Shown here: piece by piece, positions 17,405-26,326 of the stretch
How the letters are laid out: every line of letters begins with the position of its first letter
Position numbering within the stretch: the first letter of the stretch is position 1
NCBI RefSeq assembly: GCF_028069655.1
Contig: NZ_JAMCOS010000001.1
Location: 836,001 to 900,000 of the forward strand
Length of the DNA: 64,000 bases
Source: Acidovorax sp. NCPPB 4044
Lineage (GTDB): Bacteria; Pseudomonadota; Gammaproteobacteria; Burkholderiales; Burkholderiaceae_C
Direction: 5' to 3'
Notes under the pieces: model-generated
Seen by the model: the letters and a program-made list of their open reading frames with translations, nothing else
Database searches by the model: none
What the model was told of the DNA's origin: nothing
Position numbers and translations under genes: made by a program

Positions 17405-18775
17405 ATGTCAAACCACGGCGATGCAGACGATGTTCTGCACGTGGCCATCGTGGGCGGGGGGCTTTCGGGCCTCGCGTCGGCTTATCACCTCATGCAGCGC
17501 GCACGCCGTCTGGGCGCCGGGCTGGATATCCATCTCTACGAAACGCGGCGTACGCTGGTAGCGCCGGCTTCCAGGGCCGTGCGCATGGCTGCGCCGGCCC
17601 GGGACGCCGCTGAAGCGGGCGGCGAGCAGGACGCGCATGCGCTGCTCGTCAGTGCCGTACAGCAGGCGGCGCTGGAGCTGCGCGCTACCGGGCTCGAATA
17701 CAGCTGCGGGCACTTCTTCGAAGACTGCCTGAGCGATCCGGAGGCCATGCTCGGCGCGGCCGCACGGACGCTGGGTATGGCCATCGACTGGAGGGATCCC
17801 GGCTTGGCCGACTCCCTCGTGCAGGTCCGGGACCGGTCTTATTACCCTCGCATTGCTGCCCAGCCTTTCTGCGACCCTGACGGTCCTGCAGCGACTCCTT
17901 TGCGGTTGGTGCTCGAATACCTTCGTCTGCAGGAGGGGGGGCTGGCCTGCAGCGACAGTGGGGCAGCCGACGAAGGCGCACGCAAGTGGGCCGAGACGTT
18001 GGCTGGGCATCTTGCATCGCGTTCGGACAGCCGGGTTGCCGTGGCGCCGCGCACGGGCGGGCGTGCCCAGGTGCGGGTGATGAGCGATGTGGTCGAAGTC
18101 CAGCAGAACGGCCGCGCCCGGCTGTTCGATCTCTGTGTGATGACCACTTCCGCAGGCGATGCATTGCGTGCGCTGGCCTTCGACAGCGCGACGGCTGCCT
18201 TTGGCGTGCGGGTGGGCGACATCCTCGAAAGCGTGAACGGGGTGCGGGGCGCATCCGATCGAAGCTCCGGCGCCGACGCGGCGGGGGGCCCGACGGCTGC
18301 CTGGCCCCTCTGCGGGGTCGATTGGCAGCCGGTGGTGGATCGGCCGGGCCCATGGTCCTTCTCGTGCACCCGAGAGGGCGCGCAGGATGGCCGGGACGAT
18401 GTCTTGCGCACCGATCCGTTGGCGGATTTGCATTACCGGTCTGCCGGCCTGCCGGGAACGCCTCCTTCGCCCTTGGCGAGCGAGACGCCGGCAGATGCCG
18501 ACGCCGCACCGGTCCCGCCGGGCCCTGCCGGGCTCGAAGACAAGGCCTGGAACGCATTCCGCCGGCATGTGCTCGATGCGCCGGCGCGGGCCAGGGTGGA
18601 AATCCAGGCTCTGAACGAAGCCTTTGTCGAAGGCTGGCAGGAGGGTGAGGGGCGTGTGCCGTGTGCAGCCGTTCCGCCGCTGCTTTTCGTGGGACGCTGG
18701 ACCCATGGCGCGAGCCACCACGAGCAATGCCTTGAGCAGGCCGAAGAATTGAGTGCCTGGGTGTTGCCGGACTGA
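17405..18775 (+). CDS. FAD/NAD(P)-binding protein, amine-oxidase-like, role unknown
   Basis: 456-residue protein with an N-terminal Rossmann dinucleotide-binding motif (VAIVGGGLSGLASAYHL, about residues 12-28) and the second-strand acidic residue in IHLYETRR, as in FAD-dependent oxidoreductases. The C-terminus (LLFVGRWTHGASHHEQCLEQAEELSAWV) resembles the flavin-closing end of amine-oxidase-like proteins. The middle (about residues 80-400) is not recognisable to me and holds a Pro/Ala/Asp-rich linker (about 365-390). ATG 17405 has GAAGAAGG upstream; an upstream ATG at 17360 lacks this. It converges with the LysR gene at 18870. Substrate and pathway cannot be told. Confidence 0.7.
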   Translation: MSNHGDADDVLHVAIVGGGLSGLASAYHLMQRARRLGAGLDIHLYETRRTLVAPASRAVRMAAPARDAAEAGGEQDAHALLVSAVQQAALELRATGLEYSCGHFFEDCLSDPEAMLGAAARTLGMAIDWRDPGLADSLVQVRDRSYYPRIAAQPFCDPDGPAATPLRLVLEYLRLQEGGLACSDSGAADEGARKWAETLAGHLASRSDSRVAVAPRTGGRAQVRVMSDVVEVQQNGRARLFDLCVMTTSAGDALRALAFDSATAAFGVRVGDILESVNGVRGASDRSSGADAAGGPTAAWPLCGVDWQPVVDRPGPWSFSCTREGAQDGRDDVLRTDPLADLHYRSAGLPGTPPSPLASETPADADAAPVPPGPAGLEDKAWNAFRRHVLDAPARARVEIQALNEAFVEGWQEGEGRVPCAAVPPLLFVGRWTHGASHHEQCLEQAEELSAWVLPD

Positions 18776-18869
18776 TGCGACGGCCGCCGGGCGCTGGACC
18801 CTGCCGCTGAGCCGGTCCTGTACCGCGCTGGCCGGGCGTGGGCTCTGCATGGCGTGGCCACGGATGCTG

Positions 18870-19775
18870 CTATGAATGCACTTCCCACCCGCGGGCCTGC
18901 TGCAACAACTGCTGCAGGAACGTTTCTGCAATGGGCGAAAAGCGTTTTCCCTGGGGCCAGAGCACGTACCAGGAGGAGGGGATGGGCATCCGCTCCACAC
19001 GCAGGATCGTGATGCCTTCAGCGGCCGGGTCGGCGGCCAACGCATGCCGCGACACCAGGCCCAGTCCCATGCGCGCAGCCACCGATTGCTTGATGGCTTC
19101 GTTGCTGCCCAGTTCCAGACGGACGCGCGGCGCAAAGCCGAGGGCCTTGAAATGCTCGTCGATGGCAAGCCGCGTACCGGAGCCCGTCTCGCGCAGGATG
19201 AACGGTTCCTTGTGCAGATGCTCCAGGCGCACACGCCGGCGCGCAGCCAGCGGATGGCCGATCGCTGCGATGACCACCAGCGGATTGCTCAGCAGGACCT
19301 GCCGGTCGTGTGGAACGCCGCGTGGGGGGACCGACAGGATGTAGAGATCGTCTTCGTTCGCCAGCAGGCGCTGGACCACGCCGTCCCGGTTGAGCACCTG
19401 CAACGCGACATCCACGCCCGGGTGCTCGGCACAGAACCGGCCGAGCATGCGCGGGATGAAGTACTTGGCGGTGCTGGCCACCGCCAGCCGCAGGCGGCCC
19501 TGGCTGACGCCCTTGAGCGCAGCCACGCGCTGCTCCAGCGTCTCCCATTCCGCCGCGATCGCGCGTGCGGTGCCTGCGGCTGCCTCGCCTGCCTGGGTCA
19601 GGTGCAGGCGCTTGCCGACCCTTTCGTAGAGCGGCAGCCCGATCGCATCGGACAACTCCTTGAGTTGCATGGAGGCCGTGGGCTGCGTGACGTGGCACTG
19701 GCGCGCTGCTCCGGTCACCGAGCCGGTCTCGGCAAGCGCCAGCATCAACTGCAGCTGTCTGAAAGTTGCATGCAT
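18870..19775 (-). CDS. LysR family transcriptional regulator, CbbR/CysB-like
   Basis: 301-residue LysR regulator. The helix-turn-helix reads FRQLQLMLALAETGSVTGAARQCHVTQPTASMQLKELSDAIG. The effector domain has RETGSGTRLAIDEHF and SNEAIKQSVAARMGLGLVSRHAL, the wording of the CbbR/CysB-related group. It is divergent from the SbtA-type permease with 72 bp between starts. An inverted repeat suited to LysR binding lies in that gap at 19782-19813. Control of the permease, perhaps by carbon or anion status, is a reasonable inference. Confidence 0.92.
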   Translation of the reverse strand: MHATFRQLQLMLALAETGSVTGAARQCHVTQPTASMQLKELSDAIGLPLYERVGKRLHLTQAGEAAAGTARAIAAEWETLEQRVAALKGVSQGRLRLAVASTAKYFIPRMLGRFCAEHPGVDVALQVLNRDGVVQRLLANEDDLYILSVPPRGVPHDRQVLLSNPLVVIAAIGHPLAARRRVRLEHLHKEPFILRETGSGTRLAIDEHFKALGFAPRVRLELGSNEAIKQSVAARMGLGLVSRHALAADPAAEGITILRVERMPIPSSWYVLWPQGKRFSPIAETFLQQLLQQARGWEVHS

Positions 19776-19781
19776 AGAGAT

Positions 19782-19813
19782 AAATCGATGGATGAAATCG
19801 ACAAGATCGATTT
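19782..19813. promoter_or_regulatory. LysR-type inverted repeat in the LysR/SbtA intergenic region
   Basis: AAATCGAT at 19782-19789 and ATCGATTT at 19806-19813 are perfect 8-bp arms separated by 16 bases, in an AT-richer patch between the two divergent starts. This size and position suit a LysR operator; binding has not been shown. Confidence 0.55.
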
Positions 19814-19847
19814 TTCAATATTGTCGTGCAGCCCTAGCATGCGGCCC

Positions 19848-20852
19848 ATGAACCACCTTCTCGATCCTGCGATCCTGTTCTTCGTGCTCGGCCTGGCGGC
19901 CGGGCTCCTGCGCTCCAACCTGGAAGTGCCTGCTCCGTTTTCGCGTTTCCTCTCTCTCTATCTGCTGATGGCGCTCGGCCTCAAGGGCGGCTTTGCCTTG
20001 GCGCAGTCGGGGTGGACTGTGCAGGTGTCGTCCGCACTGGCCTGCGCGCTGTTGCTCGCCCTGATCGTGCCGGCCCTGGCCTGGTGCGTACTGAAGCGCC
20101 TGCTGCCGCCGTTCGATGCGGCCGCCGTGGCGGCCACCTATGGCAGCGTCAGTGCCGTCACCTTCGTGACGGCCAGCCACGTGCTGGAACAGCAGGGCAC
20201 GCCTGCGGGCGGCTACATGGCGGCGGCGATGGCGCTGATGGAGTCACCCGCCATCGTGCTGGCGGTGGTGCTGGGGCACTGGCTTCGGGCTCCGGCCTCT
20301 GCGGTCGTGCCTGCCGGAGGGGCCGCCGTACTGGCCCGTGGTGACGCGGCATTCGACGGACCGCGCGTCGGGCAGGTACTGCGCGAGGCCTTCACCGATG
20401 GCGGTGCCGTACTGCTCCTCGGGGCGCTGCTGGTCGGGGTCGTCACCGGCGAGAAGGGCGAGCAGGCGATGCACCCGTTCACGGTGGATCTGTTCAAGGG
20501 GCTGCTGGCCTTCTTCCTGCTGGACATGGGTCTGCTGACCGCGCGCAGCCTGGGCAGCCTCAAGGGGACGCGGCCGCTGCTGTGCCTTTTCGCGGTCGCC
20601 GGTCCGGTCATGAACGGCGTGCTGGCCCTGGCACTGGCGAAGCTGGCGGGACTGGCCGTGCCGGAGGCCACCCTGCTGGCCGTCCTGGGTGCCAGTGCCT
20701 CGTACATCGCCGTGCCGGCGGTGCTGCGGCATGCGATGCCGGAAGCGCGCCCCGCCATCTACGTGGGGCTGTCGCTGGGTATCACCTTTCCCTTCAACCT
20801 GGTGCTGGGCATACCGCTCTATGGCGCGTTGGCCAAGGCATGGCTGGGCTGA
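19848..20852 (+). CDS. SbtA-type sodium-dependent bicarbonate transporter family permease
   Basis: 334-residue integral membrane protein with about ten hydrophobic segments. The segments LLDPAILFFVLGLAAGLLRS, LYLLMALGLKGG, YGSVSAVTFVTASHVLEQQG and GASASYIAVPAVLRHAMPEA are characteristic of the SbtA (DUF897) family. Cyanobacterial SbtA imports bicarbonate with sodium; proteobacterial homologues are mostly uncharacterised, so the substrate is open. ATG 19839 (nine bases earlier) is an equal start candidate, and neither has a strong ribosome site. It is paired with the divergent LysR gene. A perfect 10-bp-stem hairpin lies after its stop. Confidence 0.87.
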   Translation: MNHLLDPAILFFVLGLAAGLLRSNLEVPAPFSRFLSLYLLMALGLKGGFALAQSGWTVQVSSALACALLLALIVPALAWCVLKRLLPPFDAAAVAATYGSVSAVTFVTASHVLEQQGTPAGGYMAAAMALMESPAIVLAVVLGHWLRAPASAVVPAGGAAVLARGDAAFDGPRVGQVLREAFTDGGAVLLLGALLVGVVTGEKGEQAMHPFTVDLFKGLLAFFLLDMGLLTARSLGSLKGTRPLLCLFAVAGPVMNGVLALALAKLAGLAVPEATLLAVLGASASYIAVPAVLRHAMPEARPAIYVGLSLGITFPFNLVLGIPLYGALAKAWLG

Positions 20853-20858
20853 TGGGTG

Positions 20859-20882
20859 GGCAGTGGCCCGGAGGCCACTGCC
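20859..20882. terminator. Strong hairpin between convergent sbtA-type and TonB receptor genes
   Basis: GGCAGTGGCC (20859-20868), loop CGGA, GGCCACTGCC (20873-20882): a perfect 10-bp stem lying between two converging stop codons. There is no U-tract on either strand, so it may be a bidirectional attenuator or a transcript-end stabiliser rather than a classical terminator. Confidence 0.55.
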
Positions 20883-20906
20883 TGCTGCGCTTGCGCTCCG
20901 GCTTCC

Positions 20907-23129
20907 TCAGAACCTGTAGGTGGACGTGAGCGTGTAGGTCCGGCGCTGTCCATAGAAGCAATCGCCCCTTGCCAGGCATTGCGTGATCTGGACCTTGTCG
21001 GTCAGGTTGACCACGTTGAAGGCAAGCCGCCAATCCCCCGCATCGTAGGCCACCATGGCATCGGCGATGGTGGCCGACGGCGTGGTGATGGCGGAAGAGC
21101 CGCTCCACTGCGAGCCGGTATAGCGCAGGCCGCCTCCTACGGTCCAGCCGCCGCGGCCTGCGGAGCCGAAGCGGTGCGACAGCCATGCGGAAGCCGTGTG
21201 CTTCGGAACACTGGCCACGGGCAGGCCCTGGTCGCCCGTGTTGCTGCGCGAGATCACCGCGTCGGTGTAGGCGTACGCCAGGGTCGCATCCCAGGTGCGC
21301 GCCAGGCTGGCGGTGAGTTCCGCCTCCAGGCCGCGTGTCTTGGTCTCGCCGATCTGCACGCTGTTGAGCGGATTGGTCGGGTCGGTGGTCTTGCGGTTCT
21401 TCTCGCGCAATTGGTAGACCGCGACGAAGCCGCTGAGGCCGCGGCCCGGAGGCTGCCATTTCACGCCGGCCTCCCACTGCTCGCCGCGCTGGGGCTTGAA
21501 CGGCGTGCCATGGACATCGGCGCCGCCCAACGGCTGGAACGATTCGGAATAGCCCAGATAAGGCGCCCATCCGCCTTCCATCTGGTAGGTCGCGCCAGCA
21601 CGCTTGGTCCAGGCCTTGTCGTCGGCTGCGGCGGCCGGGCGGCCGTCGGTATCGCTGCGTGCGTTATCGTGGCGCAGGCCGAAGGTGGCCGTCCAGGCAC
21701 CCCAGCGAACCTGGTCCTGCGCGTAGACGCCGAGCTGGCGCTGGCGCACGCCGGGCTGAGCGACGAGCTGCGATGCGGTGGGCACGGTGAAGTTGCCGTA
21801 CACGGGCGCGTAGACATTGATGGCGGGGGCCAGTGCCCGCCAGTTCTTCTGGCCCCAGAAGCTGCGTTGTGCGTCCAGTCCCGTGAGCACGGTGTGCTCT
21901 GCGGCACCCCATTGCAATTTGCCTTCGAACTGCGTGTCCAGCAGGGTCAGGCGCGATTCGCCCATGGTCCAGCTGGCATCCCGCACGACGGATCGGTTGT
22001 CGGTTTCGAACACCGGCCGTGCCGGCCGGCCCGTGGCCCGGTTGGCTGCAAAGCTCGTGTAGAGCGTGCGGTAATCCACTTCTCCGAGGCTGCGGCGCAG
22101 GTTCTGGCGGACGGTCCACGCGGGGTTCAGCTGGTGGCTGAACTGGTAGCCGACGGATCGGCTTTCGGAGTCATAGCGGTCCCAGCCAGGCTCGCTGATG
22201 AAGGTGCTCGTGGGTATCTGTCCGTACGCATTGGGCAACTGCGTGCCCTGCCATGGAAAGAAGCCGATGAGCGATCCGCTCTCGTCCTTTTGGTAATGCG
22301 CTTGCAATGTGAGCGACGTACCGGCATTGGGCCGCCAGGTGAGCGAGGGGGCGATGAGCTTGCGGTCGTCGCCGACGTGGTTCACCTGGGTGTCGCTGTC
22401 GCGCCCCACGGCAACGAGGCGGTAGAGCCACTGGCCTTCGGTATCGAGCGGACCGGTGAGGTCGGCGGCCACCTGCTTGCGCGCATGGTTGCCCAGCTGG
22501 ACCTGGATTTCGCGCTGGCGTTCGGCCTGTGGGCGCTTGGTGGTCAGGTTCAGCACGCCGCCGACGCTGCCCTGGCCATAGAGCACCGAGGAAGGCCCCC
22601 GCAGGAATTCAACGCGTTCGAGCGTGTAGGGGTCGGGGCGTGCGTCGTTCCAGTAGCCGGTGAACCGCACCAGTCCATCGAGGTACTGCGTCACATCGCC
22701 ACCGCGGGCCTTGAAGGTGTCGCTGCGGCTGTCGAAGTAATTCGAAACCGCGCCCGCCGTGTAGGAAGTCACCTGGCGCAGCGTCTGGACCCCTTGTGCC
22801 TCCATCTGGTCGCGTGTGATCACACTGATGGCCTGCGGCGTCTCGATGAGCGGCGTGTCGGTCTTGGACGCCGACAGCGCACGGCGGGCCACGAAGCCGG
22901 ACACCGGACCCGTGGGGTTTTCCTGCTGCGTGCCCGCGTTCACCGTGACAGGCGCGAGGGTGGCTTCGGCCGGTGGCGTGCTGCTGGCTGCTGGGAGTTC
23001 CTGCGCCTGCAGGGAGCCCGTGGCGCCCAGGGCGCACAGGCCGGTGAAGGCGGCGGCCAGAGCGGCGGGAAGCAACCGTGGGTGCGCGGGTGGGCGCTGG
23101 GCATGTGTGAATTGCGTGAATTGCGTCAT
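20907..23129 (-). CDS. TonB-dependent siderophore receptor
   Basis: 740-residue outer-membrane receptor for ferric siderophores. From ATG 23129 (MTQFTQFTHAQRP) there is a signal peptide ending near LGATGSLQAQ, then a TonB-box-like stretch and a plug domain (ETPQAISVITRDQMEAQGVQTLRQVTSYTAG; VEFLRGPSSVLYGQGSVGG). A 22-strand barrel follows, ending in the Phe-terminal STYRF. An upstream in-frame ATG at 23183 would add 18 non-signal residues and is less likely. The order DUF4198 then receptor on the same strand suggests iron-related co-expression, although a hairpin at 23239-23259 lies between them. The ligand is unknown. Confidence 0.92.
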   Translation of the reverse strand: MTQFTQFTHAQRPPAHPRLLPAALAAAFTGLCALGATGSLQAQELPAASSTPPAEATLAPVTVNAGTQQENPTGPVSGFVARRALSASKTDTPLIETPQAISVITRDQMEAQGVQTLRQVTSYTAGAVSNYFDSRSDTFKARGGDVTQYLDGLVRFTGYWNDARPDPYTLERVEFLRGPSSVLYGQGSVGGVLNLTTKRPQAERQREIQVQLGNHARKQVAADLTGPLDTEGQWLYRLVAVGRDSDTQVNHVGDDRKLIAPSLTWRPNAGTSLTLQAHYQKDESGSLIGFFPWQGTQLPNAYGQIPTSTFISEPGWDRYDSESRSVGYQFSHQLNPAWTVRQNLRRSLGEVDYRTLYTSFAANRATGRPARPVFETDNRSVVRDASWTMGESRLTLLDTQFEGKLQWGAAEHTVLTGLDAQRSFWGQKNWRALAPAINVYAPVYGNFTVPTASQLVAQPGVRQRQLGVYAQDQVRWGAWTATFGLRHDNARSDTDGRPAAAADDKAWTKRAGATYQMEGGWAPYLGYSESFQPLGGADVHGTPFKPQRGEQWEAGVKWQPPGRGLSGFVAVYQLREKNRKTTDPTNPLNSVQIGETKTRGLEAELTASLARTWDATLAYAYTDAVISRSNTGDQGLPVASVPKHTASAWLSHRFGSAGRGGWTVGGGLRYTGSQWSGSSAITTPSATIADAMVAYDAGDWRLAFNVVNLTDKVQITQCLARGDCFYGQRRTYTLTSTYRF

Positions 23130-23238
23130 GGCGATCCAGAAGAGGGCCTCCCGCGGCGATGCGTCGATCGCCGCCGGGAACATGGCGGAATGGGGCGTGG
23201 GTGCAGCCGGGCCCTCGTGGCCTCTCAGGCCGCGGGAA

Positions 23239-23259
23239 GCCGCACCCTCACGGTGCGGC
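23239..23259 (-). terminator. Hairpin between DUF4198 gene and next receptor gene
   Basis: GCCGCACC and GGTGCGGC (23239-23246 and 23252-23259) form an 8-bp stem with a 5-base loop, 20 bp beyond the DUF4198 stop. No T-run follows, so Rho-independent termination is uncertain. Confidence 0.35.
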
Positions 23260-23279
23260 GGGCCGGCGCACGGAGTGCG

Positions 23280-23999
23280 TCAGCGTGTGGGCGCGGCCGG
23301 CAGGGCCGGCGACTCTGCGCCATCGGCCTGGGCAAAGGTGAGCGTCGTGAGATAGCTCGTTTCGCCAAATTTCTCGCCGGCACGCTCGCCGGGCGTCTTG
23401 TCGGCATGCTTGACTTCGGCAACGTACTGGCCCTTCCAGGGCAGGGCGAACTGCACCGTGCCGTCGGCACCCGTCGTGGCTTCGCGTGCCCAGCCGGAAG
23501 GAGCGACCAGCGTCACCTGGGCCTTGGGCAGAGGCTGGCCGTTGAACACCACGCGCAGTTCGCCCGCGCGGCCGGTCGGCACCACGTCCAGCGGGGCGGT
23601 GGCTGCGACCGCCTGCGCCAGTCCGGGCACCCAGCGCGCCGCCGGACGCCAGAGCAACGCGGGCTGGCTGCCCTTGCTGCGGTCGATCACGGGATAGGTG
23701 GCTTCGGCGAACAGTGTCTCGGCAGCGTTCGGCAACGCATAGGTGAATGCCGTGGCCGTGCGCTGGCCTTCCACACGGGCCGCGGCAGCGCCGGACTTCT
23801 GCGCCTGAAGCACCGGCACGCCCTGGAACTTGTCGAGTGCGCCCGGCGACTTCTCGATGAGGTTGTCGGCGTACTCGCCGAACTGCAGGCGTGCCTGGTT
23901 GCCGCTGGCCTCGATCCAGACCTGGTGGGCATGGGACGTGCCGATGGCGCTGCTGGCGGCGAAGAGGGCGATGGCCCAGGGGCGGATGGAAGACGGCAT
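23280..23999 (-). CDS. DUF4198 domain-containing exported protein
   Basis: 239-residue protein with a signal peptide (IALFAASSAIGTSHA) cleaved just before HQVWIEASG. The His right after cleavage and the beta-rich body (PTGRAGELRVVFNGQPLPKAQVTLVAPSGW) are typical of DUF4198, a periplasmic family often beside metal transporters and TonB receptors; some members are nickel/cobalt uptake components. ATG 23999 has AGGAG upstream. It sits 72 bp after one TonB receptor gene and before another on the same strand, which suggests a role in metal or siderophore handling in the periplasm. Confidence 0.82.
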   Translation of the reverse strand: MPSSIRPWAIALFAASSAIGTSHAHQVWIEASGNQARLQFGEYADNLIEKSPGALDKFQGVPVLQAQKSGAAAARVEGQRTATAFTYALPNAAETLFAEATYPVIDRSKGSQPALLWRPAARWVPGLAQAVAATAPLDVVPTGRAGELRVVFNGQPLPKAQVTLVAPSGWAREATTGADGTVQFALPWKGQYVAEVKHADKTPGERAGEKFGETSYLTTLTFAQADGAESPALPAAPTR

Positions 24000-24071
24000 C
24001 GAAGACTCCTGAAAAATGGGTGGATGGAAGGGAAAGAAAGCAGGGCAAAAGGGCGGCAGCCGGCCGGAAGG

Positions 24072-26204
24072 TCAGTAGCGCGCCTTCAGCGCCACGGTGA
24101 CGCGGCGCGGCTCGCCGTAGAAGTTCTGCCGGGAAATGCCGGAGACCTTTTCGTAATAGGTTTTGTCGGTCAGGTTGTCCACCGACAGGGCCAGCGCGAG
24201 CTGGTCGTTGATCTGGTAGCCAATCTGGGCATTGAGCAGCGTGTAGCCGCCCGAGGCGATCGCCAGTGCTCCGCTGCGCGCATAGAACGCGCTGCGGTAG
24301 GAGGCGCCCCCTCCCACGCTCCAGCCGCGCAGGGCAGGGTGGGTGAACGCGTAGCGCGTGAACAGGTTCACGCTGTGCCGCGGGGTCACGGTGCTGAACG
24401 CCAGGCCCTGCTGGGCCAACGGGGCGCGCAGGTATTCGGTGTCGTTGTAGGCATATCCGGCCACCACGTCCCAGCCGGGGGCTGCCTGCCCGCTTGCTTC
24501 CAGCTCGAAGCCTTGCGCGCGAACCTTGCCGCCGGAGATCGATGCGCCTTGGACCACCGGGTCGGCCATGGCGCGATCGCTGTCCAGGATGCGGAAGATG
24601 GCGGCGTGCGCCTGCAGGCGCCTCTGAAGAAATTCCCCCTTCACGCCGAATTCCACCTGCCGCCCCGTGCGCGGGTCGAGCAGCGCGCCCGCCGCGTCGC
24701 GCTCGCTCTGCACGACGAAAGTCTCGGCGTAGCTCGCATACGCGGTCAGGTTCGGCTGGAAGTCGTAGAGCGCGGACACCGTGGGAATGAACTGACGGCC
24801 CGGGGCCGAGCGCGCGGTGACCGTGCCGGTGGAGGTGCTGCGCGTCGTGGCGTCGGCCCACGACAATCGCCCTCCGGCGAGCAGCCGCAGCGCATCGGCC
24901 CACTGCCACTGCAGCTGCCCGTACAGCGCATCCTCCCGGCGGTCTGTGATGCCGCTGTAGCCGGGCAGCGCGATGGTGGGGTAGGGGCGGCTGTAGTCGG
25001 GGCGCAGCAGATGGGCCGTGGAGCGGGGCCCGTATCCGAAGTTGCCTTCGTAGCTCCGGTTCTCGGTGCGCGAGAGGCCGAGCAGCATGCGGTGGGTGCG
25101 CCCGGCCAGTGCGAATGGTGTCTCGGTGTACAGGTCATAGCTGCGCGTCGACACGCGGGTCAGGCCGTCCACCGTCTGCATCGTGAAGCTGCCGTTGGCG
25201 GCAAGGGCGCTGTCGGGGCGCGCTGCGCTGTAGAACGCCTCCCGGGCCACGTCGCGCACCGAGAGCCTTACCCGTCCACCGCCTGCAAGCCGGTGTTCCA
25301 GTTCCGCGAACAGATCGGTGGTTTCGAGATCCTGCCGGTTGGTCGCCAGCCCGCCGAAGGCGGAGCGGGGCAGGTCGGGCAGCCGGCCATCGGCATAGGC
25401 CGGCAGTCCCTGGTCGATGGAGGCGCGTACGCGCTGGCGTGCACCGCCCACGGAAAGCGTGGTGCCCGGCGCGAGGTCCCACTCGATCGTGCCGTAGCCC
25501 ATGCGCTTGTCGTTGAACAGGGTGTCCACATGGCTGTCGCGGTCCTCTGCGACGGCGACCACGCGCGCGCGCAGCGTGCCCTCCGCGTTGAGGGCTCCTG
25601 TCAGGTCGGCCACACCGCGCCGCAGGCCGAACGAGCCTGCCGCTGCGTCCACGCCGATGGCCGTCCGGGCCTGTGCGCGCTTGCGCACGAGGTTGACGGT
25701 GCCTCCGGGCTCGCTCGCGCCTTGCAGCAACCCGGCGGGACCGCGCAGCACTTCGATGCGGTCGTACATCGCGGTGTCCAGCGTGCTGTAGTTGCCCTGG
25801 GGGATGGCCACCCCGTCCAGCTGGATGGAGCCCAGGTCGAACCCTCGCGACTGGAAGGTGTTGTAGTTGCCTGCTCCGTCGAAACGCGTCACGGTGATGC
25901 CGGTCACCTGCTTGAGCGCATCCTCCACCTTCGTGAGGTTGCGGTCCTCCAGTTGCTGGCGCGTCACCACGCTGACGGACTGCGGCGTTTCGCGCACGGA
26001 CTGCGCCATGCGGCCCACGCTGACCTCGCGCGTGACGTACTGGCCCGATCCCTCCGTCGCAGCGGTGTCCTGCGCCCCCGACACCTGGATTTCCGGCAGG
26101 GCGGCGGTGCCTTGCGCACGGCTCCCCGCAGGAATCAGGCATGCAGCGAGGGCCGCTGCCGCAATGGCGGTGCGGGCCGGCGTGGGCGGGCAGGGTGAAC
26201 GCAT
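24072..26204 (-). CDS. TonB-dependent siderophore receptor (ferrichrome/FhuE-like)
   Basis: 710-residue outer-membrane receptor. Signal peptide (AAAALAACLIPAGSRAQG), then TonB-box-like text (LPEIQVSGAQ). The plug contains VRETPQSVSVVTRQQLEDRN and IEVLRGPAGLLQGASEPGGTVNLVRKR. The barrel ends LKARY, with an aromatic last residue as usual. The DGVAIPQGNYSTLDTAMYDR segment is close to FhuE/FoxA-type receptors. ATG 26204 lies after GGAGG at a long spacing. A likely two-gene transcript with DUF4198 downstream. No Fur-like site was recognised in the 122 bp upstream. Confidence 0.92.
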   Translation of the reverse strand: MRSPCPPTPARTAIAAAALAACLIPAGSRAQGTAALPEIQVSGAQDTAATEGSGQYVTREVSVGRMAQSVRETPQSVSVVTRQQLEDRNLTKVEDALKQVTGITVTRFDGAGNYNTFQSRGFDLGSIQLDGVAIPQGNYSTLDTAMYDRIEVLRGPAGLLQGASEPGGTVNLVRKRAQARTAIGVDAAAGSFGLRRGVADLTGALNAEGTLRARVVAVAEDRDSHVDTLFNDKRMGYGTIEWDLAPGTTLSVGGARQRVRASIDQGLPAYADGRLPDLPRSAFGGLATNRQDLETTDLFAELEHRLAGGGRVRLSVRDVAREAFYSAARPDSALAANGSFTMQTVDGLTRVSTRSYDLYTETPFALAGRTHRMLLGLSRTENRSYEGNFGYGPRSTAHLLRPDYSRPYPTIALPGYSGITDRREDALYGQLQWQWADALRLLAGGRLSWADATTRSTSTGTVTARSAPGRQFIPTVSALYDFQPNLTAYASYAETFVVQSERDAAGALLDPRTGRQVEFGVKGEFLQRRLQAHAAIFRILDSDRAMADPVVQGASISGGKVRAQGFELEASGQAAPGWDVVAGYAYNDTEYLRAPLAQQGLAFSTVTPRHSVNLFTRYAFTHPALRGWSVGGGASYRSAFYARSGALAIASGGYTLLNAQIGYQINDQLALALSVDNLTDKTYYEKVSGISRQNFYGEPRRVTVALKARY

Positions 26205-26251
26205 GGCGATGTCTTTCCTCCCCGGCAGTGCCGGAGACCAGTGGACTCAGG

Positions 26252-26284
26252 AAAAAACTGGCTTCAGCCCCGCGATGGGCGGGG
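26252..26284 (-). terminator. Possible terminator after the DUF3325 gene
   Basis: On the minus strand the hairpin CCCCGC/GCGGGG (26268-26284) is followed about 10 bases later by six T (26252-26257). The hairpin-to-T distance is longer than ideal. It lies between the DUF3325 stop and the start of the next receptor gene. Confidence 0.45.
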
Positions 26285-26326
26285 ATGTGGCTGGTGGAAG
26301 CGGAAGCGAGGTTTCGCGGGCGTGTT

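Noticed and set aside
20856..26198. Plus-strand open frame of 1780 codons opposite the TonB receptors
   Set aside because: Antisense shadow of two receptor genes and DUF4198 in very GC-rich DNA; no domain, signal or ribosome site. The receptors have clear family motifs on the minus strand.
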